From Gammaproteobacteria bacterium (lineage in GTDB: Bacteria > Pseudomonadota > Gammaproteobacteria > Pseudomonadales > Litorivicinaceae), in NCBI GenBank assembly GCA_009922705.1, contig RFUY01000002.1, forward strand, positions 1 through 41,729: 41,729 nt of DNA, in the 5' to 3' direction. Within the stretch, counting starts at the first letter, position 1; every line of letters begins with the position of its first letter. The notes beneath the pieces are model-generated. The model searched no databases and had not been told where the DNA came from. It was given only the letters and a program-made list of their open reading frames with translations. This document shows, piece after piece, positions 1-8,111 of this stretch. Both the position numbers and the translations under genes were made by a program.

Positions 1-231
1 CATCCAGAGTTTTGGCGCCATCTGTTTCTGCACGAGGGCGTCGATCCAACGAAGGCGGTCTTCATCGATGACTCTCCCCGCGTCCTGGAGGCCGCAGAGC
101 GTGCAGGCGTTGCGCACATCATTGAGATTCGGCAACCGAATCTTGCAGAGCCTCCGCGGACGTTATGGAAGCAGGGAATCATCGATTTCGATGATTTGAT
201 TCCAGGGCTTTGCGCCCAATTTTCCCGATGA
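1..231 (+). CDS. yrfG: GMP/IMP nucleotidase YrfG-like HAD hydrolase, C-terminal part
   Basis: Only the last 76 codons are in the window; the start lies upstream. The fragment carries the HAD motif IV region (VFIDDSPRVLEAAERAGV, with the acidic DD pair that binds Mg2+) followed by a short C-terminal tail ending in FDDLIPGL. This fits the YrfG family of HAD phosphatases, which dephosphorylate purine nucleoside monophosphates in the cytoplasm. The identification rests mainly on gene order: yrfG-hslR-hslO-pckA is the Escherichia coli arrangement, and the stop codon overlaps the ATG of hslR (ATGA). The nucleophile motif is outside the window, so the family is clear but the exact substrate is not. 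Confidence 0.75.
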   Translation, partial: HPEFWRHLFLHEGVDPTKAVFIDDSPRVLEAAERAGVAHIIEIRQPNLAEPPRTLWKQGIIDFDDLIPGLCAQFSR

Positions 232-617
232 GTGGAGTGCGTCTGGATAAGTGGCTGTGGGCAGCACGGTTTTTTAAAACCCGTGGGTTGGCACGCGAAG
301 CCATTGATGGCGGCAAAATCCGAATTAGCGGTGTCAAGGCAAAACCCGCTAAAGAAGTCACCGAGGGAATGGAAATTGTGATTTCGCGCCACAGTGAAGA
401 AATCACAGTTGTGGTAAACGCTGTGCGGGAGGATCGCCGGCCTGCACAGGAAGCGCAGATGCTTTACGCAGAAACCGAGGCATCGAAGACCAAACGCTTG
501 GCCCAATCAGAGGCCTTCCGCGCAGCCCGCGCAGGATTTGTACCTGCGGATCATCGCCCCAATAAACGGGAGCGTCGCCAAATAAGCCGCTTGAAAGAGT
601 TACCTGATGCCACTTGA
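228..617 (+). CDS. hslR: Heat shock protein 15, ribosome-associated S4-domain RNA-binding protein
   Basis: 129 residues. An S4 RNA-binding domain fills about residues 4-50 (VRLDKWLWAARFFKTR, then GGKIRISGVKAKPAKEV), followed by a basic C-terminal region with the typical RRPAQEA and PNKRERR stretches. In E. coli Hsp15 binds free 50S subunits that carry a nascent chain and helps rescue stalled translation after heat shock. I chose the ATG at 228, which overlaps the yrfG stop; an in-frame TTG at 210 would add six residues that look like upstream coding sequence. Its stop lies inside the start of hslO (11-base overlap), so the two are probably translationally coupled. Confidence 0.95.
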   Translation: MSGVRLDKWLWAARFFKTRGLAREAIDGGKIRISGVKAKPAKEVTEGMEIVISRHSEEITVVVNAVREDRRPAQEAQMLYAETEASKTKRLAQSEAFRAARAGFVPADHRPNKRERRQISRLKELPDAT

Positions 618-1497
618 CCTGATTGCCGATCAAAACTGCGTTCGCCGTTACTTGCTTGAGGATGCGGACGACGCGCGCGTTGCCACCGTCCGTTTGACAC
701 AGTCACTGACCACGATGTTGGCCCATCAATCCATGCCACCCGCGGTTTTTAGGCTTTGCGGTGAACTGGCCTCGGCGGCCTGTCTACTCGCCAATATGCT
801 GAAATTCAAAGGTGAAATGATTGTACAACTCAAGGGCAGTGGCCCCGTGTCACTGTTAGTCGCAGATTGCAACTCGGAGGGCCAAGTTCGCGCCACCGCT
901 CAGTGGCAAGACCTTGGCGCCGCACAGTCATTCCAAGACTTGGTTGGAACCGGATATCTCGCCGTCACCGCAGATCCTGAGCAAGGAGAGCGCTATCAAG
1001 GCATCGTGCCACTGGATGGATCCTCACTCTCAGCGTGTCTGAATCACTACTTCGCCAATTCCGAGCAGATCGATACCCGAATTTATCTGGCCGCAGATAC
1101 CGAGCAGGCTGGTGGTCTCCTCTTGCAACGGCTGCCTCGTGAGGGCGGCTCCGGTGCACAAGCCGAGACCTGGGAGACCCTGCATGCGCTGACTGAAACC
1201 ATGACAGACGACGAACTCAAAACACTCGCAGGACCACCGCTGGCGTACCGACTGTTTCATGGACAGCAGATCCGGCAGATGGACCCCTGGTCAGTTCAAT
1301 TTGGTTGTTCCTGTAGCCGGGACCGATCTGCCCGAGCGCTCAGATCACTCGGAAAATCGGAGGTTGAAAGCCTTTTCGCGGCACAACCCAGGGTCGAGGT
1401 GGATTGCCATTTTTGTGGGCAGGTCTACCAATATGATCAAGCTGACATAGAATGGCTGTTGTCTGATCAGCCACCGGGGCCTGACACATTGCAATGA
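607..1497 (+). CDS. hslO: Redox-regulated molecular chaperone Hsp33
   Basis: 296 residues, the usual Hsp33 length. Hsp33 is a cytoplasmic holdase switched on by oxidation. Its C-terminal zinc centre is visible as C234-S-C236 and C267-H-F-C270, the CxC and CxxC pairs that release zinc and form disulfides under oxidative stress. The N-terminal substrate-binding core is ordinary (LKFKGEMIVQLKGSGPVSLL region). It overlaps hslR by 11 bases and the next gene by 4 (ATGA), and sits in an apparent stress operon that also contains gshA. Confidence 0.96.
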   Translation: MPLDLIADQNCVRRYLLEDADDARVATVRLTQSLTTMLAHQSMPPAVFRLCGELASAACLLANMLKFKGEMIVQLKGSGPVSLLVADCNSEGQVRATAQWQDLGAAQSFQDLVGTGYLAVTADPEQGERYQGIVPLDGSSLSACLNHYFANSEQIDTRIYLAADTEQAGGLLLQRLPREGGSGAQAETWETLHALTETMTDDELKTLAGPPLAYRLFHGQQIRQMDPWSVQFGCSCSRDRSARALRSLGKSEVESLFAAQPRVEVDCHFCGQVYQYDQADIEWLLSDQPPGPDTLQ

Positions 1498-3011
1498 ATC
1501 ACGACGGATCGAGTCGATACGACGATCTTTCGATCGCTGAGTTAATCGAGCACAGCATTCGTTTGGGCGAAGGACAGCTGTCTCGTCACGGTGCATTAGC
1601 CGTTCAGACCACGCGTGCTGAGGTGGTAAAGCGTTTCTTCGTCAATGAGCCCTCAGTCACCGACGTCTTGCGCGCCGATGCCAACTTTGATCTCCTCGAC
1701 AGCAAGGCATTCAAATCGCTGTGGGAATCCGTCAAGGATCAAATCGCCGACTATCCGCGCTATCGCCTCTACGCGCATCTTGGGGTCCATCCAGATAAAG
1801 CGGTCCCGTTAGAGATCACGACCCTGAAAGCATGGCATGCATTGGCATGTCACCACCTCTGTCATATTCCAGAGGATGATGCCTTCAACCCGCGAGAGAA
1901 ACCGCTTTGGAAACTGATCTGGGCACCCTTATCGGTCCTGAAACAGACGATGCCCTCGGTCATTGAGGAGGCTGCGGGCGTGATCATGATGCACGTCGGT
2001 AAACGTCGAGTCCTCATGGCAGGGGATCTTACAGCCGGCGAAATGCGCCGCACTCTGCTGACTGTGCTTGGGCTCCTACTGCCAGAAAAAGGGGCTCTAC
2101 CACTACACGGAGCCGCCTCGATTGGGGATGGCGAGATTACCCTGTTTTTAGGCCCTGCTGGCGCCCAGAAAACGACCTGGGCGATGCGGTGCGGACAATT
2201 AATCGGGGAGCGTGGGCTCTCTTGGTCAGAGGATGGTCTACACCGACTCGCAGATGGGTGTCGTCTCCATCTGGATGCAAGCCTGCCCATCGCGTTGGAT
2301 GAGGCATTGACCTTCGGCACGCTGGCAGAAGAGCTCACCCTGCACCCAGACCGTCGTCCAGTCTTGGCTTCCACCGAGACATCACAGCCGCCCGACCCAA
2401 TCCACCTGGTCTTGCCACTGTCGAAGCTCCAAGCGATCCAAGACCCTGACACGCGCGGTCCGAGTCAACTGGTGATTCTTGCCACGGACCCTCTGGGCGT
2501 CTTGCCACCCCTCGCGCAACTGACCAAAGAGCAGGCACTTGCCTGGTATGTTTTGGGGTATGGCAATCACTACGGACCGCTTGAACATCGCCAAGCCGCC
2601 TGTGATCTTCGATTTACGCCAGGATTCATGGACACGTTATTACCGCGCAGCCTCGATGAATACATCTATCTCCTCTCAGATCTCCTCGACACGCACCAGA
2701 CCCGTTGCTATTTGATTAATGCCGGATGGCATGGCGGTTCGTGTGGTGTTGGTGAGCCACTGTCGAGTTCAGAAGAAAGTGCCTGTCTCACGGCACTCTA
2801 CCACTGCGTCGATTGGCAACCCTTTGGCGCCTTCGGATTACGGATTCCCGCCGGGCACTCGGAAACCGCCGGGCCTTGGCACTCGCGTGAACGCTGGGCG
2901 GATCCCTCAGGATTTGGCGCCCAATTAGATGCACTCAAACAGGCCATTTCGGCCGAATTAAACACAACCTCTGATCCAAGCCGTTGGCTCACTGCTCTGG
3001 AGCTCTCGTGA
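1494..3011 (+). CDS. Degenerate ATP-type phosphoenolpyruvate carboxykinase homologue, probable pseudoenzyme
   Basis: 505 residues, uninterrupted, collinear with ATP-dependent PEP carboxykinase (E. coli PckA is about 540) and in the normal pckA position after hslO. The fold is recognisable from AGEMRR (181-186), LLPEKG, the P-loop region GPAGAQKTT (220-228), TDPLGVLPPLAQLT and LINAGWHGG. By my alignment almost every catalytic residue has changed. The oxaloacetate-binding GRSPKDK loop is replaced around residues 40-47, with the usual Arg aligned to Ala42. YxGEMKK has lost its Tyr and both Lys (TAGEMRR). The P-loop GLSGTGKTT keeps only KTT. The metal-binding GDDEHGW is GERGLSW (238-244). The ENTR Arg and the GKR Arg are absent. 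His205 and Lys226 remain. Gluconeogenic activity is therefore unlikely, yet the frame is intact, suggesting another role such as nucleotide sensing or regulation. ATGA overlap with hslO, GTGA overlap with gshA. Confidence 0.85.
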   Translation: MNHDGSSRYDDLSIAELIEHSIRLGEGQLSRHGALAVQTTRAEVVKRFFVNEPSVTDVLRADANFDLLDSKAFKSLWESVKDQIADYPRYRLYAHLGVHPDKAVPLEITTLKAWHALACHHLCHIPEDDAFNPREKPLWKLIWAPLSVLKQTMPSVIEEAAGVIMMHVGKRRVLMAGDLTAGEMRRTLLTVLGLLLPEKGALPLHGAASIGDGEITLFLGPAGAQKTTWAMRCGQLIGERGLSWSEDGLHRLADGCRLHLDASLPIALDEALTFGTLAEELTLHPDRRPVLASTETSQPPDPIHLVLPLSKLQAIQDPDTRGPSQLVILATDPLGVLPPLAQLTKEQALAWYVLGYGNHYGPLEHRQAACDLRFTPGFMDTLLPRSLDEYIYLLSDLLDTHQTRCYLINAGWHGGSCGVGEPLSSSEESACLTALYHCVDWQPFGAFGLRIPAGHSETAGPWHSRERWADPSGFGAQLDALKQAISAELNTTSDPSRWLTALELS

Positions 3012-4579
3012 CCTTTGAACTCCCTCACTTTGATGCCACCGCGCGTCAGCTACTCGATCACCCAGAGTTTCTCAACATCTTGCAAGGATGCCGCTTTGGG
3101 CTCGAAAAAGAGGGACTCCGCGTAGACGCACGTGGCACGCTGTCTCAAAGCCCCCATCCAAAGGCGCTGGGTTCAAAGCTCACACATCCCGGAATAACCA
3201 CCGACTATTCCGAGTCCTTGCTCGAATTCGTGACTGGTATTCATGCCACCCCCTTTGCGGCGCTCCACGAAATCGACCAATTGCAGACCTTTACCGATCA
3301 GGCACTAGGGGATGAGTGCATCTGGCCCCTGTCAATGCCCTGCCAACTCCCAGATGATGACCATGACATTCCATTGGCTGACTATGGGCGTAGCCACACA
3401 GGACGCCTAAAAACCGTCTACCGGCGCGGTCTTGGCTACCGGTATGGGCGGCAAATGCAGACCATCGCGGGCGTACACTTTAATCTCTCCTTCCCTGATT
3501 CGCTCTGGGGTCAACTTGGCCAGCGGCGACCCGCACTCGCAGCCACTGACGCACGCCAGCAACGTGATTTAGGGTATTTCCATACCATCCGAAATTTCCG
3601 CCGAATCCAGTGGTTAATGCTGCTGTTGACCGGTGCCAGTCCAACCATGCATGACTCGTTTCGTCTCCTTGCGCTCGATCGCTTTAAGATTCGGGGTGAC
3701 ACTCGACTTGCACCCGTTGCAACCTCGCTCCGTATGAGTGACCTCGGCTATCAGAGTGCCGCGCAAGCCTCAATCAACATCTGCTTCAATCAACTCGAGA
3801 CCTATTGCGCCACCCTGCGTCGTGCCGTGTCGCAGCCTTGGCCGCCCTATGAAGGAATCGGCTTGATTGACCAAGAGGGTTTCAAGCAGCTCAACACTGC
3901 GATTTTACAGATTGAAAACGAGTACTACTCCAGCATCCGCCCGAAACGTGTGCAAGAGGCGGGGGAGCGCCCTGTGCGTGCCTTGATGAATCGCGGTGTT
4001 CAGTATCTGGAAGTCCGGGCGATCGACCTCAACCCCTTTGCGCGCAGTGGTCTCTCAGAAACCGAAGCGGCGTTCATCACACTGCTGATGACAGCAGCCG
4101 CTCTGTGTGAGGCTCGACACATGTCCGATGACGAATGCCGCATTATCGACAGCCTAAACGCTCGGGCTGCGTGGCGTGGTCGGGAAATCCAACAATCCTT
4201 CCCAGACGGGAGAGCGTTCCGGGAAACCGCGATTGATTGGCTGGCGCCACTGGATGGACTCGCCGCCCGCTTGGATGAGGCCCAATCTGTGACCTATCAC
4301 CGGGATGCGCTAAACGATGCCCGCATTCGACTCTCCGGCGACTGCCCACTGCTTGCTGAAGAGGTGTATCAAGGGGTTTTGCACCAAGGCCACTTAAATT
4401 TCGGACTCGAGCTTGGGCAGCACCACCAGTCGCACCGGCGAGGACAAGGACTGCCAACGGCCGTTCGTGACCATCTGACCACGCTCAGCGACACCAGTTG
4501 GATAGAAGATGCCAAGATCGCCGAGGCCGATCAAGGCACCTTCGAGGAGTATGTCTTAGCCTATGTCAATCAGCACTGA
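3008..4579 (+). CDS. gshA: Glutamate-cysteine ligase (gamma-glutamylcysteine synthetase)
   Basis: 523 residues, the size of the gammaproteobacterial type 1 enzyme, which makes gamma-glutamylcysteine from glutamate, cysteine and ATP as the first step of glutathione synthesis. Diagnostic stretches include GLEKEGLRV near residue 31, the DYSESLLEFVTG segment, AGVHFNLSFP, and EVRAIDLNPF. The start is taken as the GTG at 3008, which overlaps the stop of the PckA-like gene (GTGA); an in-frame start at 2984 would lie inside that gene. Being coupled to hslR and hslO makes this look like a thiol/oxidative-stress operon. It converges on the FKBP gene with only six bases between the two stop codons. Confidence 0.95.
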   Translation: MTFELPHFDATARQLLDHPEFLNILQGCRFGLEKEGLRVDARGTLSQSPHPKALGSKLTHPGITTDYSESLLEFVTGIHATPFAALHEIDQLQTFTDQALGDECIWPLSMPCQLPDDDHDIPLADYGRSHTGRLKTVYRRGLGYRYGRQMQTIAGVHFNLSFPDSLWGQLGQRRPALAATDARQQRDLGYFHTIRNFRRIQWLMLLLTGASPTMHDSFRLLALDRFKIRGDTRLAPVATSLRMSDLGYQSAAQASINICFNQLETYCATLRRAVSQPWPPYEGIGLIDQEGFKQLNTAILQIENEYYSSIRPKRVQEAGERPVRALMNRGVQYLEVRAIDLNPFARSGLSETEAAFITLLMTAAALCEARHMSDDECRIIDSLNARAAWRGREIQQSFPDGRAFRETAIDWLAPLDGLAARLDEAQSVTYHRDALNDARIRLSGDCPLLAEEVYQGVLHQGHLNFGLELGQHHQSHRRGQGLPTAVRDHLTTLSDTSWIEDAKIAEADQGTFEEYVLAYVNQH

Positions 4580-4585
4580 CAGGCA

Positions 4586-5269
4586 CTAGTTCGCTGGGTT
4601 CACCTGAAGCAGTTCAACATCAAACACTAAGACGCTGTTCGGTGGAATCGGACCTGTTCCGCCCGGGCCATAGGCGAGTGCAGAGGGGATCGTAAACTGA
4701 TACTTAGCGCCAGGTGCCATTAACTGAACGCCTTCAGACCAGCCAGGAATCACACCGTTTAAGGGGAAGGTGACCGGCTCGCCACGCGCGATCGAACTGT
4801 CAAACACCTCGCCCGTGATTAACCGTCCTTCGTAGTGGACAGACACACGATCGGTCAGCGTTGGCTTAGTCCCTGACCCTTCAGCCAAGACCTTATATTG
4901 CAACCCTGAGGCCGTTGTTGCCACGCCCTCTGCCTTGGCGTTTTCAGCTAAATAGGCCTCGCCTGCTTTCAAATTTGCATCTGCCACAGCCTGCATCTGC
5001 GCCTCCCGTTGCTGTTGAACCTGTGCTTGCGCCGACTGCACGGACGCATTAATCGAAGGACGATCCATTTTCCACTGGGTGTCATCCGCAGAATCGACTA
5101 ATCCTTGCAAGACAAAGGCCGGATCAAGATCGCCAAAGTCATTCCGAATTCGCTCACCTAAGATAATGCCGAGGCTATAACTCAGCTTCTCCAAGTCTGA
5201 AGTGGGTGTCTCTGCGACAACGGGTGTGGCAAGACTCGCGGCCAACAACGCGACGTATACGGCTTTCAT
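4586..5269 (-). CDS. FKBP-type peptidyl-prolyl cis-trans isomerase, exported (FkpA/FklB/Mip group)
   Basis: 227 residues. A signal peptide (MKAVYVALLAASLATPVVAE) points to the periplasm or outer membrane. An N-terminal dimerisation region (about 24-105, YSLGIILGERI and a Gln/Ala-rich helix QVQQQREAQ) precedes the FKBP domain (about 130-225, VSVHYEGRLITGEVFDSS and GAKYQFTIPSALAYGP). This is the Mip/FkpA architecture: a V-shaped dimer that isomerises prolyl bonds and acts as a chaperone for envelope proteins. The ATG at 5269 is preferred because it opens the signal peptide; an in-frame start at 5326 would add 19 residues overlapping the upstream gene. It is probably the last gene of the Ynj-like transcript, 22 bases after the phosphatidyltransferase. 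Confidence 0.9.
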   Translation of the reverse strand: MKAVYVALLAASLATPVVAETPTSDLEKLSYSLGIILGERIRNDFGDLDPAFVLQGLVDSADDTQWKMDRPSINASVQSAQAQVQQQREAQMQAVADANLKAGEAYLAENAKAEGVATTASGLQYKVLAEGSGTKPTLTDRVSVHYEGRLITGEVFDSSIARGEPVTFPLNGVIPGWSEGVQLMAPGAKYQFTIPSALAYGPGGTGPIPPNSVLVFDVELLQVNPAN

Positions 5270-5291
5270 AAAGCGCTCCCTAGAAACGAGG

Positions 5292-5924
5292 TCAAAGGGT
5301 ATCAGGATCAACTGGGTGATTGCCAACCAAGCGCCGACGTCCCTCGAGAATTCGACCGATGGTGGTCAACAAGCAAAGACTTGCAAAGCCATACGCGAGC
5401 CAACCAAAAAGCTCAGGACGTAAACACATGACGCTGAACACGAGGGTCGTTTCAAATCCCTCGGTGAGTCCTTCCAGATAGTACATCGACTTCTGCTGCA
5501 TCCTCAGGTTCGTCATGCCGCGGGTCTTGGCAAAGATGGCAAAGGCTAAGAAGCTCGACGCGGTGCCAATGAAGCTAAACAACAAGACTGCTGCAGCAAG
5601 ACTGTCAGCCGGATCGCGTAACGCAAAGCCCAGCACCATGCCGGCATACACCAAGAAATCCAACACGATATCGAGGAACGCGCCCGCATCGCTCGATTCG
5701 CGCTGGCGCGCGATTGCGCCATCTAGGCCATCACACAACCGGTTCAGTAGGAACAGTCCCAAGCCGAGTCCTGTGGCATCGACACTGACACAGCTAATGG
5801 CCAAAAGGCCAAAGAAAGCACCAAGCCAAGTCATCTGATCGGCGGACCAGCCGCGTTTGACCAGCACAACGGCAACCCGCGAGAGCGGGCCCTTCAGACA
5901 TTGATTCAGACGGGCATCAAACAT
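5292..5924 (-). CDS. CDP-alcohol phosphatidyltransferase family protein (YnjF-like)
   Basis: 210 residues, integral membrane with several hydrophobic helices. The CDP-alcohol phosphotransferase signature is at residues 65-89: D65, D68-G69, A72-R73, G81, D85 and D89. There are seven residues between AR and G, whereas the usual motif has eight. Such enzymes join a CDP-linked lipid to an alcohol acceptor at the inner membrane. The acceptor is unknown, and PgsA or PssA should be encoded elsewhere. It follows the ABC transporter genes with a 19-base overlap, exactly as ynjF closes the ynj cluster in E. coli, so I call it YnjF-like on motif plus context. Confidence 0.85.
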   Translation of the reverse strand: MFDARLNQCLKGPLSRVAVVLVKRGWSADQMTWLGAFFGLLAISCVSVDATGLGLGLFLLNRLCDGLDGAIARQRESSDAGAFLDIVLDFLVYAGMVLGFALRDPADSLAAAVLLFSFIGTASSFLAFAIFAKTRGMTNLRMQQKSMYYLEGLTEGFETTLVFSVMCLRPELFGWLAYGFASLCLLTTIGRILEGRRRLVGNHPVDPDTL

Positions 5925-6529
5925 TCGACCCTACGTTCATCCGCGCGATCTTCACCACTGTGCGTGACTTGCAAACACATCGCCCCACTCTCTCGAACCC
6001 ACTGAAACACATAGGCGCGGACCGCTTCACGACGCGTTGGATCCAGTGCACTGAAGGCTTCATCCAGAAATAATACCTGAGGCTCTGGCGCGATAGCCCG
6101 CGCAATTTGAACCCGCATCGCCTCCCCACGCGACAACGCCGTCGCTGGATGCTCAAGCGGATACTCCAATCCCAGTGCCGCCAGAAGTTGTCGCACCCGT
6201 TCTACTTTGCCCTGCCTCGTCAGCCCCTCGAGGCCAAGCGCGATGTTTGCACCGATCGACAGGTGTGGGAACAGACTCGGTTCCTGAAAGACCATCTGTG
6301 CCCGCTTCGCCGAGATCGGAATCTCAGACCATACGCGTCCGGATAACCTGACCTCTCCACACAGCGACACGCCTGGACAGGGACCAATCAACGCCGAGAG
6401 TAGTGTGGATTTACCTAACCCAGAGGGACCCTCAAGCGTCCACACCTCACCCGGTGCAATTGCCAAGGAAAATGGCTGGAACAATCGCAGTCCATTCCGC
6501 TCAACGGTCAGCTCAAGACACTCAAACAT
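5906..6529 (-). CDS. ABC transporter ATP-binding protein (YnjD-like)
   Basis: 207 residues. Walker A GPSGLGKST at 34-42, Q-loop MVFQEPSLFPHLS, Walker B VLFLDEAFSALDP and switch His in QVTHSGED are all present. The signature motif reads LSRGE instead of LSGGQ. The start at 6529 (MFECLEL) sits 8 bases inside the end of the permease gene; an in-frame start at 6601 would add a hydrophobic extension that is really permease coding sequence. It should energise import through the adjacent fused permease with the adjacent binding protein. The Ynj transporter substrate is unknown; the binding-protein type suggests a small cation or thiamine/polyamine-like solute, which is an inference. Confidence 0.9.
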   Translation of the reverse strand: MFECLELTVERNGLRLFQPFSLAIAPGEVWTLEGPSGLGKSTLLSALIGPCPGVSLCGEVRLSGRVWSEIPISAKRAQMVFQEPSLFPHLSIGANIALGLEGLTRQGKVERVRQLLAALGLEYPLEHPATALSRGEAMRVQIARAIAPEPQVLFLDEAFSALDPTRREAVRAYVFQWVRESGAMCLQVTHSGEDRADERRVECLMPV

Positions 6530-8111
6530 GAGACCTCCGTCCACCTGCAAGTAAACTTGCCACGACAAAAAGAACGGCAGGCAAGATGGTATTGGCAACA
6601 CCCGCTACTGCGGCCAAGCGTCGATCCGACTGGAGACTCACCACAAGCTCCGTTGCAAGGGTCTCAACCCGACCACCGCCAAGCATCAGCGTTTGCGTGT
6701 ACAGGGCACAGCTGACCGAAAACGCGACTGCGAAGGCTAACCAAAGCGCTGCGCGGTGCTTCGGTACCCACACCTGACGTAGGGCACGCCAGGGCCCAAG
6801 CCCGGACATCTGAATCACACTGCGCTCCCAACTGGGCCTCGCGAGCCAAGGGCCTGACAAAACAATCAAGGCATAAGGGCATGCAATCAACCAGTGTGCA
6901 AACAGCACTGCCCAAAAGCCTGGCTGCCCCCCAATCATAAGCCACACCGACAGTAACCCAGCAGACAGCGGTAGGGCTGGGACCCAGAGCACACCCCACC
7001 AAAACAAGGGGACTCTTCGCTGATGCCGCTGTGCCATCGACTCTAACACCCAAACGGCTCCGATCACTGCGCTGAGCGCAGTCGCGAGTCCCATCGCTGT
7101 CGTCTCTCGGATTGCTGTCACCATTCGCAGTAAACGCAGGCCCAATCGATCCCAATCCATCACCGGAAACGGCATCTGAAACGACCAGGGCCCGGCCACC
7201 GCCCACAACACCAGCGAAACTCCGATGGCACACCAGAGGAGTCCCCCGACGCACACGAGTCCCTGATGTCCAAGCCAAGTGATCTGCGACGGTCTCGGGA
7301 GTTCGACGTTTAACCGCCGCCACCAGGCCAGTCCTCGCATCAGGCCCAGGCACGCCAGCGAGAGGGCAAAGGTGACGCAAAGCAGGAGCAGCGCCCCGAC
7401 TGCACCCGCTGCCCGACGGATTGGATCGGCATCCGTCAACAGCGCGATTAGCCGAGGGCCAATCAACCCTGGAATATCGGGCGCTAAAATCAGGGTGAGT
7501 TCAAGATTGGTGAGCCCGAATGCCAAAATAATCAAAATTGGCGCCGTCAGCTGCGACAGGACTTGAGGCCACACACACTGACGAAAGATCCGCGGCGATG
7601 ACCAGCCAAGACTGGTCGCATGCAAAACCTGTCCCTGCACGGGCAATTGAACCAGAACAGCCATCGCCATGACGGTCAAAAACACGGTTTCCTTGAGAGT
7701 CAGCGCAAGAATCAAGCCGACCCCCCAGGGATCTTGTGGAAAAGTCCAATCTGGCGGACTCATCCAACCCAAGGGCCAGGCAAGCCATCGAACGATCACG
7801 CCACTTGGCACCAGCAACCACAACAAGCCCAAGGCCACCGCACTATGCGGCACTGCCAGTAACCCAGGCAGCCAGAGACGATGAGGACGCTGCCAGAGCC
7901 AGGCCGTCAACACCTTGGCACACGACACGCTGAGTACCGTACTCGCCACGGCAACCCAGGTCGATAGGCCCCAAACAGCGCCAAGGGCCGGCTCAGCCAC
8001 AAACACGCGCCAGGCCGCACCCGCTTGCGCAAAGTCCCGAAGTTCCCAGCCTAATCCAAACACCCCAGACGCCAGAGCCACGCACATGACCCAGGCAAGT
8101 GGATGCCTCAT
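6522..8111 (-). CDS. ABC transporter permease, two fused membrane domains (YnjC-like)
   Basis: 529 residues with about twelve hydrophobic segments. Two binding-protein-dependent transport permease domains are fused in tandem, as in E. coli YnjC (about 511 residues) and ferric/thiamine permeases. The first half contains LKETVFLTVMAMAV and a typical EAA-like loop near LHATSLGWSSPRIFRQCVWP; the second half has a matching loop near MSGLGPWRALRQVWVP. The start is the ATG at 8111, which overlaps the ynjB-like stop as ATGA; the longer in-frame option to 8159 lies inside that gene. One polypeptide therefore supplies both membrane halves, which explains why only one permease gene is present. Confidence 0.9.
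   Translation of the reverse strand: MRHPLAWVMCVALASGVFGLGWELRDFAQAGAAWRVFVAEPALGAVWGLSTWVAVASTVLSVSCAKVLTAWLWQRPHRLWLPGLLAVPHSAVALGLLWLLVPSGVIVRWLAWPLGWMSPPDWTFPQDPWGVGLILALTLKETVFLTVMAMAVLVQLPVQGQVLHATSLGWSSPRIFRQCVWPQVLSQLTAPILIILAFGLTNLELTLILAPDIPGLIGPRLIALLTDADPIRRAAGAVGALLLLCVTFALSLACLGLMRGLAWWRRLNVELPRPSQITWLGHQGLVCVGGLLWCAIGVSLVLWAVAGPWSFQMPFPVMDWDRLGLRLLRMVTAIRETTAMGLATALSAVIGAVWVLESMAQRHQRRVPLFWWGVLWVPALPLSAGLLSVWLMIGGQPGFWAVLFAHWLIACPYALIVLSGPWLARPSWERSVIQMSGLGPWRALRQVWVPKHRAALWLAFAVAFSVSCALYTQTLMLGGGRVETLATELVVSLQSDRRLAAVAGVANTILPAVLFVVASLLAGGRRSHV

Noticed and set aside
1862-2452. 196-codon open frame on the - strand
   Set aside because: Antisense to the PckA-like gene, Arg/Ser/Pro rich, no recognisable motif and no ribosome site.
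1494-3011. Annotation as a functional pckA
   Set aside because: The overall fold fits, but nearly all catalytic and metal-binding residues differ, so the plain enzyme name would mislead.
6664-7380. 238-codon open frame on the - strand overlapping the permease
   Set aside because: Same strand but different frame from the YnjC-like permease; Arg/Gly/Val-rich shadow without hydrophobic segments or motifs.
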